A DNA stretch of 64,000 nucleotides, taken from Prochlorococcus sp. MIT 0604. Lineage in GTDB: Bacteria; Cyanobacteriota; Cyanobacteriia; PCC-6307; Cyanobiaceae. Below the pieces are notes generated by a model that was not told the DNA's origin, did no database searches, and saw only the letters and a program-made list of their open reading frames with translations. The translations under genes were made by a program, and so were the position numbers. Numbering within the stretch: the first letter of the stretch is position 1; every line of letters starts with the position of its first letter. Below, piece by piece: positions 28,621 to 37,425 of this stretch. Location of the stretch: contig NZ_CP007753.1 in the NCBI RefSeq assembly GCF_000757845.1, positions 248,001 through 312,000 on the forward strand. Direction: 5' to 3'.

Positions 28621-30239
28621 ACCTTTTTTTTATAAACTTTAAATTTATTTACTTTCAGGCATTTTGTAAGAAAAAAATAGATTACAAAAAAAGTTAAAGA
28701 TCCAAATATTAATATTAAAAATTCTCCGAGATTTGAATTGAAGTTATTTGTAGTTTTAAGAATAGTAAAACAAAGGGTGCTATCTATAAATGCCGCTAAT
28801 GACATGAGAATAATTTTCCTTAATAAATCGAAGTTAGGCAAGTGGATATTTTCATTTCTCAGATTAAAAGAAAGCAAAACACAAACTACAAAGTTGACTA
28901 TTACTGAAGATAAAATTATCCCTACTACTCCAAAATTATATGGAGAAAGATTCCCAAAATTATTAATTGGGGCACCAATTAACAACCAATCAAAAAAAAT
29001 ATTTAATATTATCCCTGCAAATGATGCCTTGAAAGGGAAGGTTGTTTTTTCTATTGAATAGTAAGTTCTTACTAATAAATCTCTATAAAGATAAAAAGGT
29101 ATGCCAACTCCATAAGCAATTAATATATTCTTCACTTTTAAAGCCGCTGAATAATCAAAAGATCCTCTCTGAAAAACTAACTGCACTATTTGATTATTAA
29201 ATGTTGTGAAAAATGCAGCTAAAAAAATAGTTGTCAAGAAACAGTACTCTATTCCAGAGATCAATTTTTTTTGGAGGCCTATATAGTCTTTATCACTTCT
29301 AAATTTAGAGAATTTTGGAAGTAATGGCAAAATCAAAGAGTTAGATAATATGCCTAATGGAGCTTGTATCAGAAAGTTTCCGTAAGCTAGTCCCGATGCT
29401 GCTCCTTGAAAACTTGAAGCGAAAAACATATCGATAAAAACATTAATTTGACTGAGACCTGATGAGATAGATGCTGGAATAATTAGTTTGAAAATCCTCC
29501 TCTCTTCATCATTAAATAATTGGAAGTTTGATTTTAATCTCAAGAGACCGATTTTATTTATTTCCAAAATTTGAACAACAAACTGAATTAAAGTTCCGGT
29601 CAAAGTTGCAAAAGCTAGTAATCCCGTATAAGTAAAGAAATGAGAATATGCATTTTCTTGGTTGATGATCCAACTTAATAAAATAAAAAAAATAGTAGTT
29701 AGGCTTGTTATGGCTGGACTTATACTTGATAAAAAAAATTTTCTTTGGGAATTTAAGGCCCCAAAGCTTAAGCCTATGAATCCGGATAAAGGGATACAAG
29801 GTGTAAGTATTTTTAATTGGTAAGTGGCGATTGATTTAGCTTCGTAACTTAAATTGGGGGCTAATAATTGAATTAATAAACTGGAATTAAAGTATATCAA
29901 TATAGCTAAACCAATTAATAGTATTGAAAGTTTTATGCTGACTTGAGTAAAAACAATTCCTCCATTTTTTTTGTTAAGGGGAGTTAGAACTGCAACGACT
30001 GCGTTATGTAAGGGACCATTAATCCCTCCAATGATTATTATCAAAAAACCTGGAATTATATAGGCATAATTAAATGCGTCGTATGTTACCCCAACTCCAA
30101 AAGCAGCAGCTATAAATATTTGTCTTATACATCCAGCTAATTTACTAAGACTAGTACCAAATGAAATTGAAAAAACATTATTTTTTAAAAATGAATGCAT
30201 TTGGATTTGTCTAAATTTTTCAAGAAGTTTAAGTTTCAA
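28617..30239 (-). CDS. murJ: Lipid II flippase MurJ
   Basis: Flips undecaprenyl-linked peptidoglycan precursor across the inner membrane (MOP/MATE superfamily). 540 residues, with about 14 membrane segments. Family hallmarks include SKLAGCIRQIFIAAAFGVGVTYDAF near the N-terminus, where an arginine contributes to the central cavity, and LLVRTYYSIEKTTFPFKASFAGIILN in the second half. Divergent from sfsA, leaving a 31-base gap. I cannot see any unusual feature. Confidence 0.93.
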   Translation of the reverse strand: MKLKLLEKFRQIQMHSFLKNNVFSISFGTSLSKLAGCIRQIFIAAAFGVGVTYDAFNYAYIIPGFLIIIIGGINGPLHNAVVAVLTPLNKKNGGIVFTQVSIKLSILLIGLAILIYFNSSLLIQLLAPNLSYEAKSIATYQLKILTPCIPLSGFIGLSFGALNSQRKFFLSSISPAITSLTTIFFILLSWIINQENAYSHFFTYTGLLAFATLTGTLIQFVVQILEINKIGLLRLKSNFQLFNDEERRIFKLIIPASISSGLSQINVFIDMFFASSFQGAASGLAYGNFLIQAPLGILSNSLILPLLPKFSKFRSDKDYIGLQKKLISGIEYCFLTTIFLAAFFTTFNNQIVQLVFQRGSFDYSAALKVKNILIAYGVGIPFYLYRDLLVRTYYSIEKTTFPFKASFAGIILNIFFDWLLIGAPINNFGNLSPYNFGVVGIILSSVIVNFVVCVLLSFNLRNENIHLPNFDLLRKIILMSLAAFIDSTLCFTILKTTNNFNSNLGEFLILIFGSLTFFVIYFFLTKCLKVNKFKVYKKKV

Positions 30240-30270
30240 TTATATTTGATTTTTAACTAACGACATATTT

Positions 30271-31011
30271 ATGAATGATCGGATAATTGAATTTGATCCA
30301 TTAATTGAAGGTGTTTTAATCAAGAGGTATAAAAGGTTTCTTGCAGATATCAAATTAGAGAGCGGTGAGGTAGTAACAGCTCATTGTGCCAACACTGGAC
30401 CAATGAAGGGACTTTTGAGTGAGGGAGCAAAGGTAAGAATAAGTGTTTCCCCATCTCCAAAAAGAAAATTACCTTTTACTTGGGAACAGATATGTGTTTT
30501 AGATGCAAAAAATGAGGAAGTTTGGGTTGGTATTAATACTCTATTTGCAAATAAGTTAATCAAAAAGGTTATCGAGAAAAATTTGCTTGACGAAATAATA
30601 GGAGAAATAGAGACAATCAAATCTGAAGTCCCTTATGGAAAAGATAAAAAAAGCAGAATTGACTTTTTATTAACTCCAAAATCTTCAAATCCTGATAAAC
30701 GTAACATTTACATAGAGGTTAAAAATACGACTTGGATTAGAGAAAATGTTGCTCTATTCCCTGATACAGTAACGAAAAGAGGCCAAAAACACCTCATAGA
30801 ATTAAAGAAATTAATTCCTGGAAGTAAAAGTGTATTAGTACTATGTATTACAAGAAAAGACGCTTGTTTTTTTGCCCCCGGAGATGACGCAGATCCCTTG
30901 TACGGCAATCTTTTTAGAGAATCTTTAAGTGCAGGAATGATAACGATTCCTTGTTCCTTTGAATTTCATAAAGACCACGTATCATGGAGAGGAATTAAAC
31001 CTTTGAAATAA
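30271..31011 (+). CDS. sfsA: SfsA family DNA-binding protein/nuclease-like
   Basis: A 246-residue protein of the SfsA family, first linked with sugar fermentation in E. coli and later described as DNA-binding with a nuclease-like fold. Motifs: [12 protein letters not shown], the central SRIDFLL and YIEVKNTTW (a D-ExK nuclease-type arrangement), then [13 protein letters not shown] and [11 protein letters not shown]. The cellular role in cyanobacteria is not established. Confidence 0.9.
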   Translation: MNDRIIEFDPLIEGVLIKRYKRFLADIKLESGEVVTAHCANTGPMKGLLSEGAKVRISVSPSPKRKLPFTWEQICVLDAKNEEVWVGINTLFANKLIKKVIEKNLLDEIIGEIETIKSEVPYGKDKKSRIDFLLTPKSSNPDKRNIYIEVKNTTWIRENVALFPDTVTKRGQKHLIELKKLIPGSKSVLVLCITRKDACFFAPGDDADPLYGNLFRESLSAGMITIPCSFEFHKDHVSWRGIKPLK

Positions 31012-31094
31012 ATAAAATCTTGATATTTTGAAACTTCTAAAAATCAAATTTTTAAACTTAACAAATAATTTTTTAAGGTGCAACTATAAAAATG

Positions 31095-31137
31095 GTATCA
31101 ACAACTACTAGACACTGATAAGTTTTTTGAATAAATT
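31095..31137 (+). promoter_or_regulatory. NtcA-activated promoter of amt1
   Basis: A perfect NtcA box, GTATCAACAACTAC (GTA-N8-TAC, 31095-31108), is followed 23 bases later by TAAATT (31132-31137), a TAN3T -10 element. This predicts a class II NtcA promoter with a start near 31144, about 47 bases before the amt1 ATG. The predicted regulator NtcA is encoded at 17384. The site is direct from sequence; its use is inferred. Confidence 0.75.
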
Positions 31138-31150
31138 TAAATTTGAAAGG

Positions 31151-31171
31151 AAACAGTAAAACTGTTTTTTT
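31151..31171 (+). promoter_or_regulatory. Leader hairpin with U tract ahead of amt1
   Basis: AAACAGT (31151-31157), loop AAA, and ACTGTTT (31161-31167) form a 7-bp stem running into a T stretch, in the predicted amt1 leader about 8 bases after the predicted start. It has the shape of an intrinsic terminator but only two G-C pairs, so it may be an mRNA-stabilising 5' hairpin instead. Confidence 0.4.
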
Positions 31172-31190
31172 GCAGATCTAATTTTTTTTT

Positions 31191-32651
31191 ATGACCACTG
31201 CTTTGCAAACGCCCCAAAGGCGCTCTAGGTCCAAATTACAAGATGCAAGTCTTGTTAATGGACCTATGCTCCTTTTGAGGAGTATTCGAGGATTTAGTTC
31301 AAACCGCTCTATGTTGTGGCTTGCAACAGTTCCTTTAGCTTTGTTTGGTTTAGGTATTTTTAATCTTTCAGCTCACGCAGCTGATTTACCTGAGTTGAAT
31401 GCAGCTTTTCTTGCTAACAATTTATGGCTTTTGATCGCTACTATTCTAGTGATCTTTATGAACGCCGGTTTCGCTATGGTTGAGGCAGGTATGTGCCGTT
31501 CTAAGAACGCAGTTAACATTCTTGCTAAAAACCTCTTTGTATTTGCTCTAGCTGTAACTTCTTATTGGTTTATCGGCTATTCATTAATGTACGGAGGAAG
31601 TGTAGCCGACGGTTGGCTTTATTTTGGCGGCTTATTTTTTGATCCTACAGTTACTGCAGATATGGTAACTGATGCTGGATTAGTCCCAACTGTTGATTTC
31701 TTGTTCCAGTCTGCTTTTGCAGGAACTGCGGCAACTATCGTTTCCGGTCTTGTTGCTGAAAGAGTTAAATTTGGAGAATTTGTTGTTTTTGCTGTTGTAT
31801 TAACTGCATTTATATATCCAATTGCTGGTAGCTGGAAATGGAATGGTGGTTGGCTTGATTCTTTGGGTTTTGTTGATTTTGCTGGTTCTTCAATTGTTCA
31901 CTCAGTTGGGGCATGGGCCGGTCTTGTAGGAGCTATGCTCCTTGGGCCAAGAATTGGCAAATACTCTGATGGTAAGCCACAGGCTATGCCAGGACACAAT
32001 ATGGCTATAGCTACTCTAGGTGCATTAGTCCTATGGATAGGTTGGTACGGATTTAACCCCGGTTCTCAACTTGCTATGGATCAATGGGTTCCATATGTTG
32101 CTGTAACAACTACTTTAGCAGCAGCAGCTGGAGCTATTGGTGCAACTATTGTTTCAACATTAACTTCTGGTAAGCCTGACCTTACAATGATAATTAACGG
32201 TATCCTTGCTGGTTTGGTTAGTATCACTGCTGGTTGTGGTGATATGACTCTTGCTGGAGCCTGGTTCGCAGGACTAGTAGGCGGAATTATCGTTGTATTT
32301 TCTGTTGCAGCACTTGATGCCGCTGAGATTGATGATCCTGTAGGTGCATTCTCTGTTCACGGAGTTTGTGGTGTATGGGGTACTGTAGTTATCGGTCTTT
32401 GGGGTACAGCTGTACAAGGTGATGGAGCAGGTATGGGATTGTTCAATGGCGGAGGTATTACCCTCCTTCTAGTTCAAGCTCTTGGTGCCGCAGCTTATGC
32501 TATTTGGACACTAGTTACTTGCTGGATTGCTTGGTCTGTAATTGGAGGATTATTCGGAGGAATCCGAGTTTCTGAAGAGGAAGAGACCCAAGGCTTAGAT
32601 ATAGGAGAGCATGGAATGGAAGCATATCCAGACTTTGCCTCTGCTAAATAA
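31191..32651 (+). CDS. amt1: Ammonium transporter Amt1
   Basis: Inner-membrane ammonium channel of the Amt/Mep/Rh family. 486 residues: an N-terminal leader with a likely signal segment ending NLSAHAADLPE, then about 11 membrane helices. Family signatures include MNAGFAMVEAGMCRSKNAVNIL, the pore histidines in IVHSVGAWAGLVGA and FSVHGVCGVWG, and DDPVGAF. The gene looks richer in G+C at third positions than its neighbours, as expected of a highly expressed gene. It has an NtcA-type promoter upstream and a strong terminator downstream. Confidence 0.97.
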   Translation: MTTALQTPQRRSRSKLQDASLVNGPMLLLRSIRGFSSNRSMLWLATVPLALFGLGIFNLSAHAADLPELNAAFLANNLWLLIATILVIFMNAGFAMVEAGMCRSKNAVNILAKNLFVFALAVTSYWFIGYSLMYGGSVADGWLYFGGLFFDPTVTADMVTDAGLVPTVDFLFQSAFAGTAATIVSGLVAERVKFGEFVVFAVVLTAFIYPIAGSWKWNGGWLDSLGFVDFAGSSIVHSVGAWAGLVGAMLLGPRIGKYSDGKPQAMPGHNMAIATLGALVLWIGWYGFNPGSQLAMDQWVPYVAVTTTLAAAAGAIGATIVSTLTSGKPDLTMIINGILAGLVSITAGCGDMTLAGAWFAGLVGGIIVVFSVAALDAAEIDDPVGAFSVHGVCGVWGTVVIGLWGTAVQGDGAGMGLFNGGGITLLLVQALGAAAYAIWTLVTCWIAWSVIGGLFGGIRVSEEEETQGLDIGEHGMEAYPDFASAK

Positions 32652-32670
32652 TCTAACTGAAAATTGATTT

Positions 32671-32705
32671 AAGAAACCTGACTTATGTCAGGTTTCTTTT
32701 TTTTT
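32671..32705 (+). terminator. Rho-independent terminator of amt1
   Basis: A perfect 12-bp stem AAGAAACCTGAC/GTCAGGTTTCTT (32671-32682 with 32687-32698) with a TTAT loop continues into a run of T. It lies 20 bases after the amt1 stop. It is the clearest terminator in the window. Confidence 0.92.
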
Positions 32706-32740
32706 ACGAAAAATTATTTAAAACGTTGTAATATAAAAAG

Positions 32741-33937
32741 ATGGATACTCAAGCTTTTAGAAGATCTCTTCATCATTCTGATAGATACAATAGAAGGGGT
32801 TTCGATTCTCCAACAAAAAGAGCTCAAGCTTTAGAAGAAGCTTACCAAAGTGATTTGATAAGTTCTATTAGGGATAATGGTTTTACTTATACCAAAGGTA
32901 GACTAAATATTAAGTTGGCCCAAGCCTTCGGTTTCTGTTGGGGAGTTGAAAGAGCTGTAGCAATGGCTTATGAAACTAGAAGACATTACCCAAATGAGAA
33001 TATTTGGATAACAAACGAAATAATTCATAATCCCTCGGTTAATGATCATTTAAGAAAAATGAATGTAAAATTCATTTCAGCTAAAAATGGAATTAAAGAT
33101 TTTTCTTTAGTTTCTAATGGAGATGTTGTTATACTCCCTGCTTTCGGAGCTACTGTTCAAGAAATGAAACTATTACATGAGAAAGGTTGTCATATCATTG
33201 ATACGACTTGTCCATGGGTTTCTAAGGTTTGGCATACAGTTGAAAAACATAAAAAACATGTTTTTACATCTATTATTCATGGGAAATTTAAGCATGAAGA
33301 GACTCTCGCTACAAGTTCATTCGCAGGCAAATATTTAGTTGTACTTGATCTAGAAGAAGCAAACTACGTATCTGAATATATTCTGGGGAGAGGTAATAGA
33401 AATGAGTTTATGAACAAATTTGCTAAAGCTTTTTCAAATGGATTTGATCCTGATAAAGATTTAGATAGAGTGGGAGTTGCAAATCAGACAACTATGCTCA
33501 AAAGCGAGACTGAAGAAATTGGAAAGGTTTTTGAACGGACGATGTTAAAAAAATTTGGACCAGAAAACTTAAATAGTCACTTTTTAGCTTTTAATACTAT
33601 TTGTGATGCAACTGAAGAAAGACAAGATGCAATGTTCTCTTTGGTTGATGAAGACCTTGATATTCTTGTAGTTATTGGAGGCTTCAATTCTTCTAATACT
33701 ACTCACCTACAAGAAATAGCAATTACTAAAAATATTTCCTCTTTTCACATTGATACGCCAGAGAGGATATCAGTTAAAGGAAATTCAATATTACATAAGC
33801 CACTTGGATCAGAATTAGAACTTAAAAATAATTTTCTACCTAGTGGAAAAATTAATGTTGGAATTACCTCAGGTGCATCCACTCCTGATAAGGTCGTTGC
33901 AGATGTTATTGAAAAGTTGATAGATATAGCTTCTTGA
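32741..33937 (+). CDS. ispH: 4-hydroxy-3-methylbut-2-enyl diphosphate reductase
   Basis: Last enzyme of the MEP isoprenoid pathway; [4Fe-4S] reductase giving IPP and DMAPP for chlorophyll and carotenoids. The three cluster cysteines are in [22 protein letters not shown] and [12 protein letters not shown]. At 398 residues it is the long cyanobacterial/plastid form with an N-terminal extension ([20 protein letters not shown]) absent from E. coli IspH. The catalytic glutamate lies in the [17 protein letters not shown] region. It starts 35 bases after the amt1 terminator. Confidence 0.97.
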   Translation: MDTQAFRRSLHHSDRYNRRGFDSPTKRAQALEEAYQSDLISSIRDNGFTYTKGRLNIKLAQAFGFCWGVERAVAMAYETRRHYPNENIWITNEIIHNPSVNDHLRKMNVKFISAKNGIKDFSLVSNGDVVILPAFGATVQEMKLLHEKGCHIIDTTCPWVSKVWHTVEKHKKHVFTSIIHGKFKHEETLATSSFAGKYLVVLDLEEANYVSEYILGRGNRNEFMNKFAKAFSNGFDPDKDLDRVGVANQTTMLKSETEEIGKVFERTMLKKFGPENLNSHFLAFNTICDATEERQDAMFSLVDEDLDILVVIGGFNSSNTTHLQEIAITKNISSFHIDTPERISVKGNSILHKPLGSELELKNNFLPSGKINVGITSGASTPDKVVADVIEKLIDIAS

Positions 33938-34041
33938 ATTTGAAATATCATTTATAACTTTGCTTAGTTTTTTTAATTTATTAGTCAGATAATGCCAAAA
34001 TATCTACTTTATTAACTAGAATAATGAAAAATTAAAGAAGT

Positions 34042-34602
34042 ATGGAAGACAAAGCACAAACTAATCAGGTTCAAACTGCAAGTATGAATAGAACTAAAGC
34101 GCCCCAAAAAGTTGAAGTTGTTGTTGCTAATTCATCTTCAGGGTCAGAAGTAAATATCCTTGGAGAATTATCAATTTTTGTTTTAAGAATAGGTTTTTGT
34201 GCTTTAATGATTCATCATGGGCTTGAAAAACTTCAGGATCCCCAGGGTTTTGCTGAGTTTGTAGTTGGAAAGTACTTTCCATTTTTACCAGGTGATCCTG
34301 TTATTTGGACTTTTGGTGCAGCAATTACTCAATTGGTATGCCCATTAGGATTGGCTTTAGGGATTTTTGCGAGACTTTCTTCTCTTGGTCTATTCTCCAC
34401 GATGGCATTTGCAGTTTATTTTCATCTCCTTGATACTGGACTAGAAGGTTTTCCTCTGGCAGTGGTTGAAGGTCATAATTATGCTTTCGAATTGTCTTTT
34501 ATATATGGTGCTATTTCTCTATACTTTCTATGTGCAGGCCCAGGCAGGCTTTCTTTATTCAGAAAAACTAATAAGATTACATATTATCCAAAATCATCAT
34601 AA
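34042..34602 (+). CDS. DoxX family membrane protein
   Basis: A 186-residue protein with four membrane segments (about residues 48-68, 88-110, 113-130 and 145-165). The stretch FCALMIHHGLEKLQDPQGFAEFV, then the helix with ALGIFARLSSLGLFSTMAFAVYFH, is typical for DoxX/SURF4-like proteins, whose functions are mostly unknown though some are redox-linked. An unconserved polar N-terminus (residues 1-45) precedes them. Convergent with purH; the stops are two bases apart. Confidence 0.8.
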   Translation: MEDKAQTNQVQTASMNRTKAPQKVEVVVANSSSGSEVNILGELSIFVLRIGFCALMIHHGLEKLQDPQGFAEFVVGKYFPFLPGDPVIWTFGAAITQLVCPLGLALGIFARLSSLGLFSTMAFAVYFHLLDTGLEGFPLAVVEGHNYAFELSFIYGAISLYFLCAGPGRLSLFRKTNKITYYPKSS

Positions 34603-34603
34603 T

Positions 34604-36157
34604 TTAATGTAAAAAGTGCCTTTGTTTTGTAAATACCATTGAGATTCCTTTCAAATTACACATATCAATACTTTCTTGGTCTCTTAGACTACCACCAGGT
34701 TGAATAATAGCTTTTATTCCATATTCATTTGCTAGTTTTACAGTATCTGCAAATGGTAAAAAACCATCGCTGGCCAAGACAGCATCAGAACATAATTTTC
34801 CAGCTGATTCCAATGCAATTTTTGCTGCTCCAACTCTGTTCATTTGTCCAGCTCCAATACCAATAGTTTTTTGGTCTTTTGCAATAACAATGGCATTAGA
34901 TTTAACGTGTTTACAAATTTTCCATGCAAAATTTAGATCTAAGTTTATTTGATTACTCGGATTTTCATTAGTTACTGAAATCCAATTTTCAGCTTTTTCT
35001 TCGTTATCATCAGTATCTTGAACTAGTAATCCGCCCATTATTGATTTTGTAGAAATTTGATTCTTTTTTGGAAGTTGATCTTTTGAAAACTTTAAAATTC
35101 TTAAATTCTTTTTAACTTTTAAAATTTCTAAAGCTTCATTATCAAAAGATGGAGCGATGACACACTCTAAGAAAATATCTTTGAGGTGAATTGCAGTCTT
35201 ACTATCAACATTTGAATTAAAAGCAACTATTCCTCCAAATGCACTAACAGAGTCGCATTCCAAAGCATTCAAAAATGCTTGAGAAGCTGAATTACTTACA
35301 GAGGCACCACAAGGATTATTATGTTTTAGGATAACGGAAGCAAAAATGTCGGTTGTAATTTCATCTTTTTCTGCGTAGCCAAATTCTAAAACTGTTGAAA
35401 GTGCTGACTCTAGATCCAACAGATTATTATAACTTAAGTCTTTACCTTGTAATTGTTCTGCTGAGTTCCATCCAATGTTACTTAAACCATACCAAAAAGC
35501 TTTTTGATGAGGATTCTCCCCATATCTTAAGGTTTTGATTAGTGGATAAGATTCAATATATTTGGAAGATTGTAAACCTCTTTCTTTTTTTATCCAATTA
35601 GATATTGCGGTGTCATAGTCTGCTGTATGTTGAAAAGCTTCAAGGGCTAATTTTGCTTTATATGAGTCTTTTAATTCACCTTTTTTACTTTCTTCAAGAA
35701 AATTTTCATACTGATTAGGATCCACTAAAACGGAAACGTCTTTATGATTTTTAGCTGCAGAACGAATCATTGATGGCCCTCCGATATCGATATTTTCAAT
35801 AGTATCTTCCCATTTGGCTCCCTGTTCTACAGTTGTTTTAAAAGGATATAAATTGACAACTACCAAGTCAATTAACTCAAGATTGTTAGCTTCTATATCT
35901 TTTTCATGTTCTTCGTCAGACCTTTTAGCTAATATTCCCCCGTGTATTTTTGGATGTAAAGTTTTAACTCTTCCTCCAAGAATTTCTGGAGAATTAGTAA
36001 AATCTGCAACTTTAATAACTGGTATTTTTGCTTCTATAAGATGTTTGGCAGTTCCTCCACTTGATAGAATTTTATAATTGAATTGCTCGACCAATTCCTT
36101 ACAAAATGGGATTATATTTTTTTTATCAGAAACACTTACTAAAGCTAATGGTGACAT
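34604..36157 (-). CDS. purH: Bifunctional AICAR transformylase / IMP cyclohydrolase
   Basis: Catalyses the final two steps of IMP synthesis. The N-terminal MGS-like cyclohydrolase domain is seen in SSGGTAKHLIEAKIPVI and GGRVKTLHPKIHGGILA; the C-terminal transformylase contains LRYGENPHQKAF, the catalytic ILKHNNPCGASV (K and H) and SDGFLPFAD. 517 residues, full length. Divergent from the esterase gene at 36191. Confidence 0.97.
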   Translation of the reverse strand: MSPLALVSVSDKKNIIPFCKELVEQFNYKILSSGGTAKHLIEAKIPVIKVADFTNSPEILGGRVKTLHPKIHGGILAKRSDEEHEKDIEANNLELIDLVVVNLYPFKTTVEQGAKWEDTIENIDIGGPSMIRSAAKNHKDVSVLVDPNQYENFLEESKKGELKDSYKAKLALEAFQHTADYDTAISNWIKKERGLQSSKYIESYPLIKTLRYGENPHQKAFWYGLSNIGWNSAEQLQGKDLSYNNLLDLESALSTVLEFGYAEKDEITTDIFASVILKHNNPCGASVSNSASQAFLNALECDSVSAFGGIVAFNSNVDSKTAIHLKDIFLECVIAPSFDNEALEILKVKKNLRILKFSKDQLPKKNQISTKSIMGGLLVQDTDDNEEKAENWISVTNENPSNQINLDLNFAWKICKHVKSNAIVIAKDQKTIGIGAGQMNRVGAAKIALESAGKLCSDAVLASDGFLPFADTVKLANEYGIKAIIQPGGSLRDQESIDMCNLKGISMVFTKQRHFLH

Positions 36158-36190
36158 TATGGGAAAGTTTACTTACTTAAGAATATAAAC

Positions 36191-36808
36191 ATGAAATATG
36201 CTATCAATCATGAATTTGTCTCGATTAGCTCTCAAACTGCAACTCATAGAATTATTTTGATGCATGGATGGGGAGCTGATTCAGATGACCTTTTAACATT
36301 TGGAAAGGAGATGAATGAAAAAATAAATCTTGATTTTGAGGTGATTTCTTTGAGTGCCCCTGGATTGCATCCAAGTGGTCAGGGAAGACAGTGGTATGGA
36401 TTATATCCACATGATTGGAATGGAGCTGAGGTTGAAGTAAATAAACTTTTAGTTACATTAAAAAAATTTGATACTGATCAGATTCCACTAAAAAAAACAA
36501 TTTTGTTGGGGTTCTCTCAGGGGGCGGCAATGGCAATTGATGCAGGATTACAATTAGATTTTGGATTAATTGTTGCTTGTAGTGGTTATCCTCACCCCAA
36601 CTGGACACCGGGAGAGAAATGCTCGCCATTGATTATTAGTCATGGTTTATTTGATGATGTCGTGCCTATAGATGCTTCTAGGACTATTTATGAAAAGGTA
36701 AAGAGTATATCTTCTAAATTTTGTGAATTATTAGAATTCGATGGATTTCATCAAATTGATTCAAATTTAATTGATTTTATAAGTTCAAATATAAGTAATA
36801 TTTTTTAA
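36191..36808 (+). CDS. Carboxylesterase/phospholipase-like alpha/beta hydrolase
   Basis: A 205-residue alpha/beta hydrolase of the phospholipase/carboxylesterase group. The oxyanion-side motif LMHGWGADSDDLL is near residue 25, the nucleophile elbow is LGFSQGAAMAID (serine), and the aspartate and histidine follow in SHGLFDDVVP and FDGFHQID. Substrate unknown. Its stop codon overlaps the DUF3155 gene by four bases on the other strand. Confidence 0.85.
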   Translation: MKYAINHEFVSISSQTATHRIILMHGWGADSDDLLTFGKEMNEKINLDFEVISLSAPGLHPSGQGRQWYGLYPHDWNGAEVEVNKLLVTLKKFDTDQIPLKKTILLGFSQGAAMAIDAGLQLDFGLIVACSGYPHPNWTPGEKCSPLIISHGLFDDVVPIDASRTIYEKVKSISSKFCELLEFDGFHQIDSNLIDFISSNISNIF

Positions 36809-37173
36809 ACAAAAGCATATTCGTATTCTTCAATCTCTTCCCAATCATCTGCAGTAAGTTCTAGACCCTCAAATATTTTTTCTTCACCAATTCCTTCAAC
36901 TACAACTTTTAGTGATGGAAATAGAAAATGATTTTCTTCAGCATATTGGGCACTAAATAACCCTTTTTCACCCCAAAAAAACCTATCAGTGGTATGTTCA
37001 TTTCTTCTGACATTGAAAACTGAAGGCGCAGAGAGACCATTTTCAGCTATGAATCTTCTTGCTGCTGTAACTGGTTTATGTTTGCCAGTTTCGATATGAT
37101 AAATAGGTACATGAGCCATTACTCTTTGGCCAGCCAATCTTCTTCTGCTGATTCTTTTTCTTTTTTTTGACAT
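36805..37173 (-). CDS. DUF3155 family protein
   Basis: A 122-residue soluble protein restricted to cyanobacteria. It opens with a strongly basic stretch, KKRKRISRRRLAGQRVM, then MAHVPIYHIETGKHKPVTAARRFI and an acidic C-terminus ending EEIEEYEYAFV. The charge asymmetry suggests nucleic acid contact, but that is a guess. A good ribosome-binding site (AGGAG about eight bases from the ATG) supports the start. A 29-base inverted repeat lies at 37201-37229 in its leader. Confidence 0.8.
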   Translation of the reverse strand: MSKKRKRISRRRLAGQRVMAHVPIYHIETGKHKPVTAARRFIAENGLSAPSVFNVRRNEHTTDRFFWGEKGLFSAQYAEENHFLFPSLKVVVEGIGEEKIFEGLELTADDWEEIEEYEYAFV

Positions 37174-37425
37174 TGATTGGTACTCCTGAAATTATTAATG
37201 AGATTAGTCTTATTTATTTTTACTAATCTTATCTATGTGTTTTTAAATTCACTTCAAATTACATAGAGGACCCATCAACCCCGATGTAGCTTAAAATATG
37301 ATTAAATATTCATATTTAAGGCTGGCTAAAGTCAGACCTCTTTATATATCTTAATACTTTTTTCATATTTTACAAGCCTTTTTTCAAGTTTTTTTTAAAA
37401 AAAAATTCTCAAAATTTCATTAATT
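37174..37425. other. Largest non-coding gap, with several hairpins
   Basis: A 252-base stretch between DUF3155 and the histidine kinase, without an open reading frame. It holds an 8-bp inverted repeat with a 13-base loop (AGATTAGT 37201-37208, ACTAATCT 37222-37229), a CATC/GATG hairpin around 37272-37285, an AATATG/CATATT pair near 37295-37316 and a long A/T run near 37381-37405. It must contain the divergent promoters. I could not identify a known small RNA. Confidence 0.5.
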
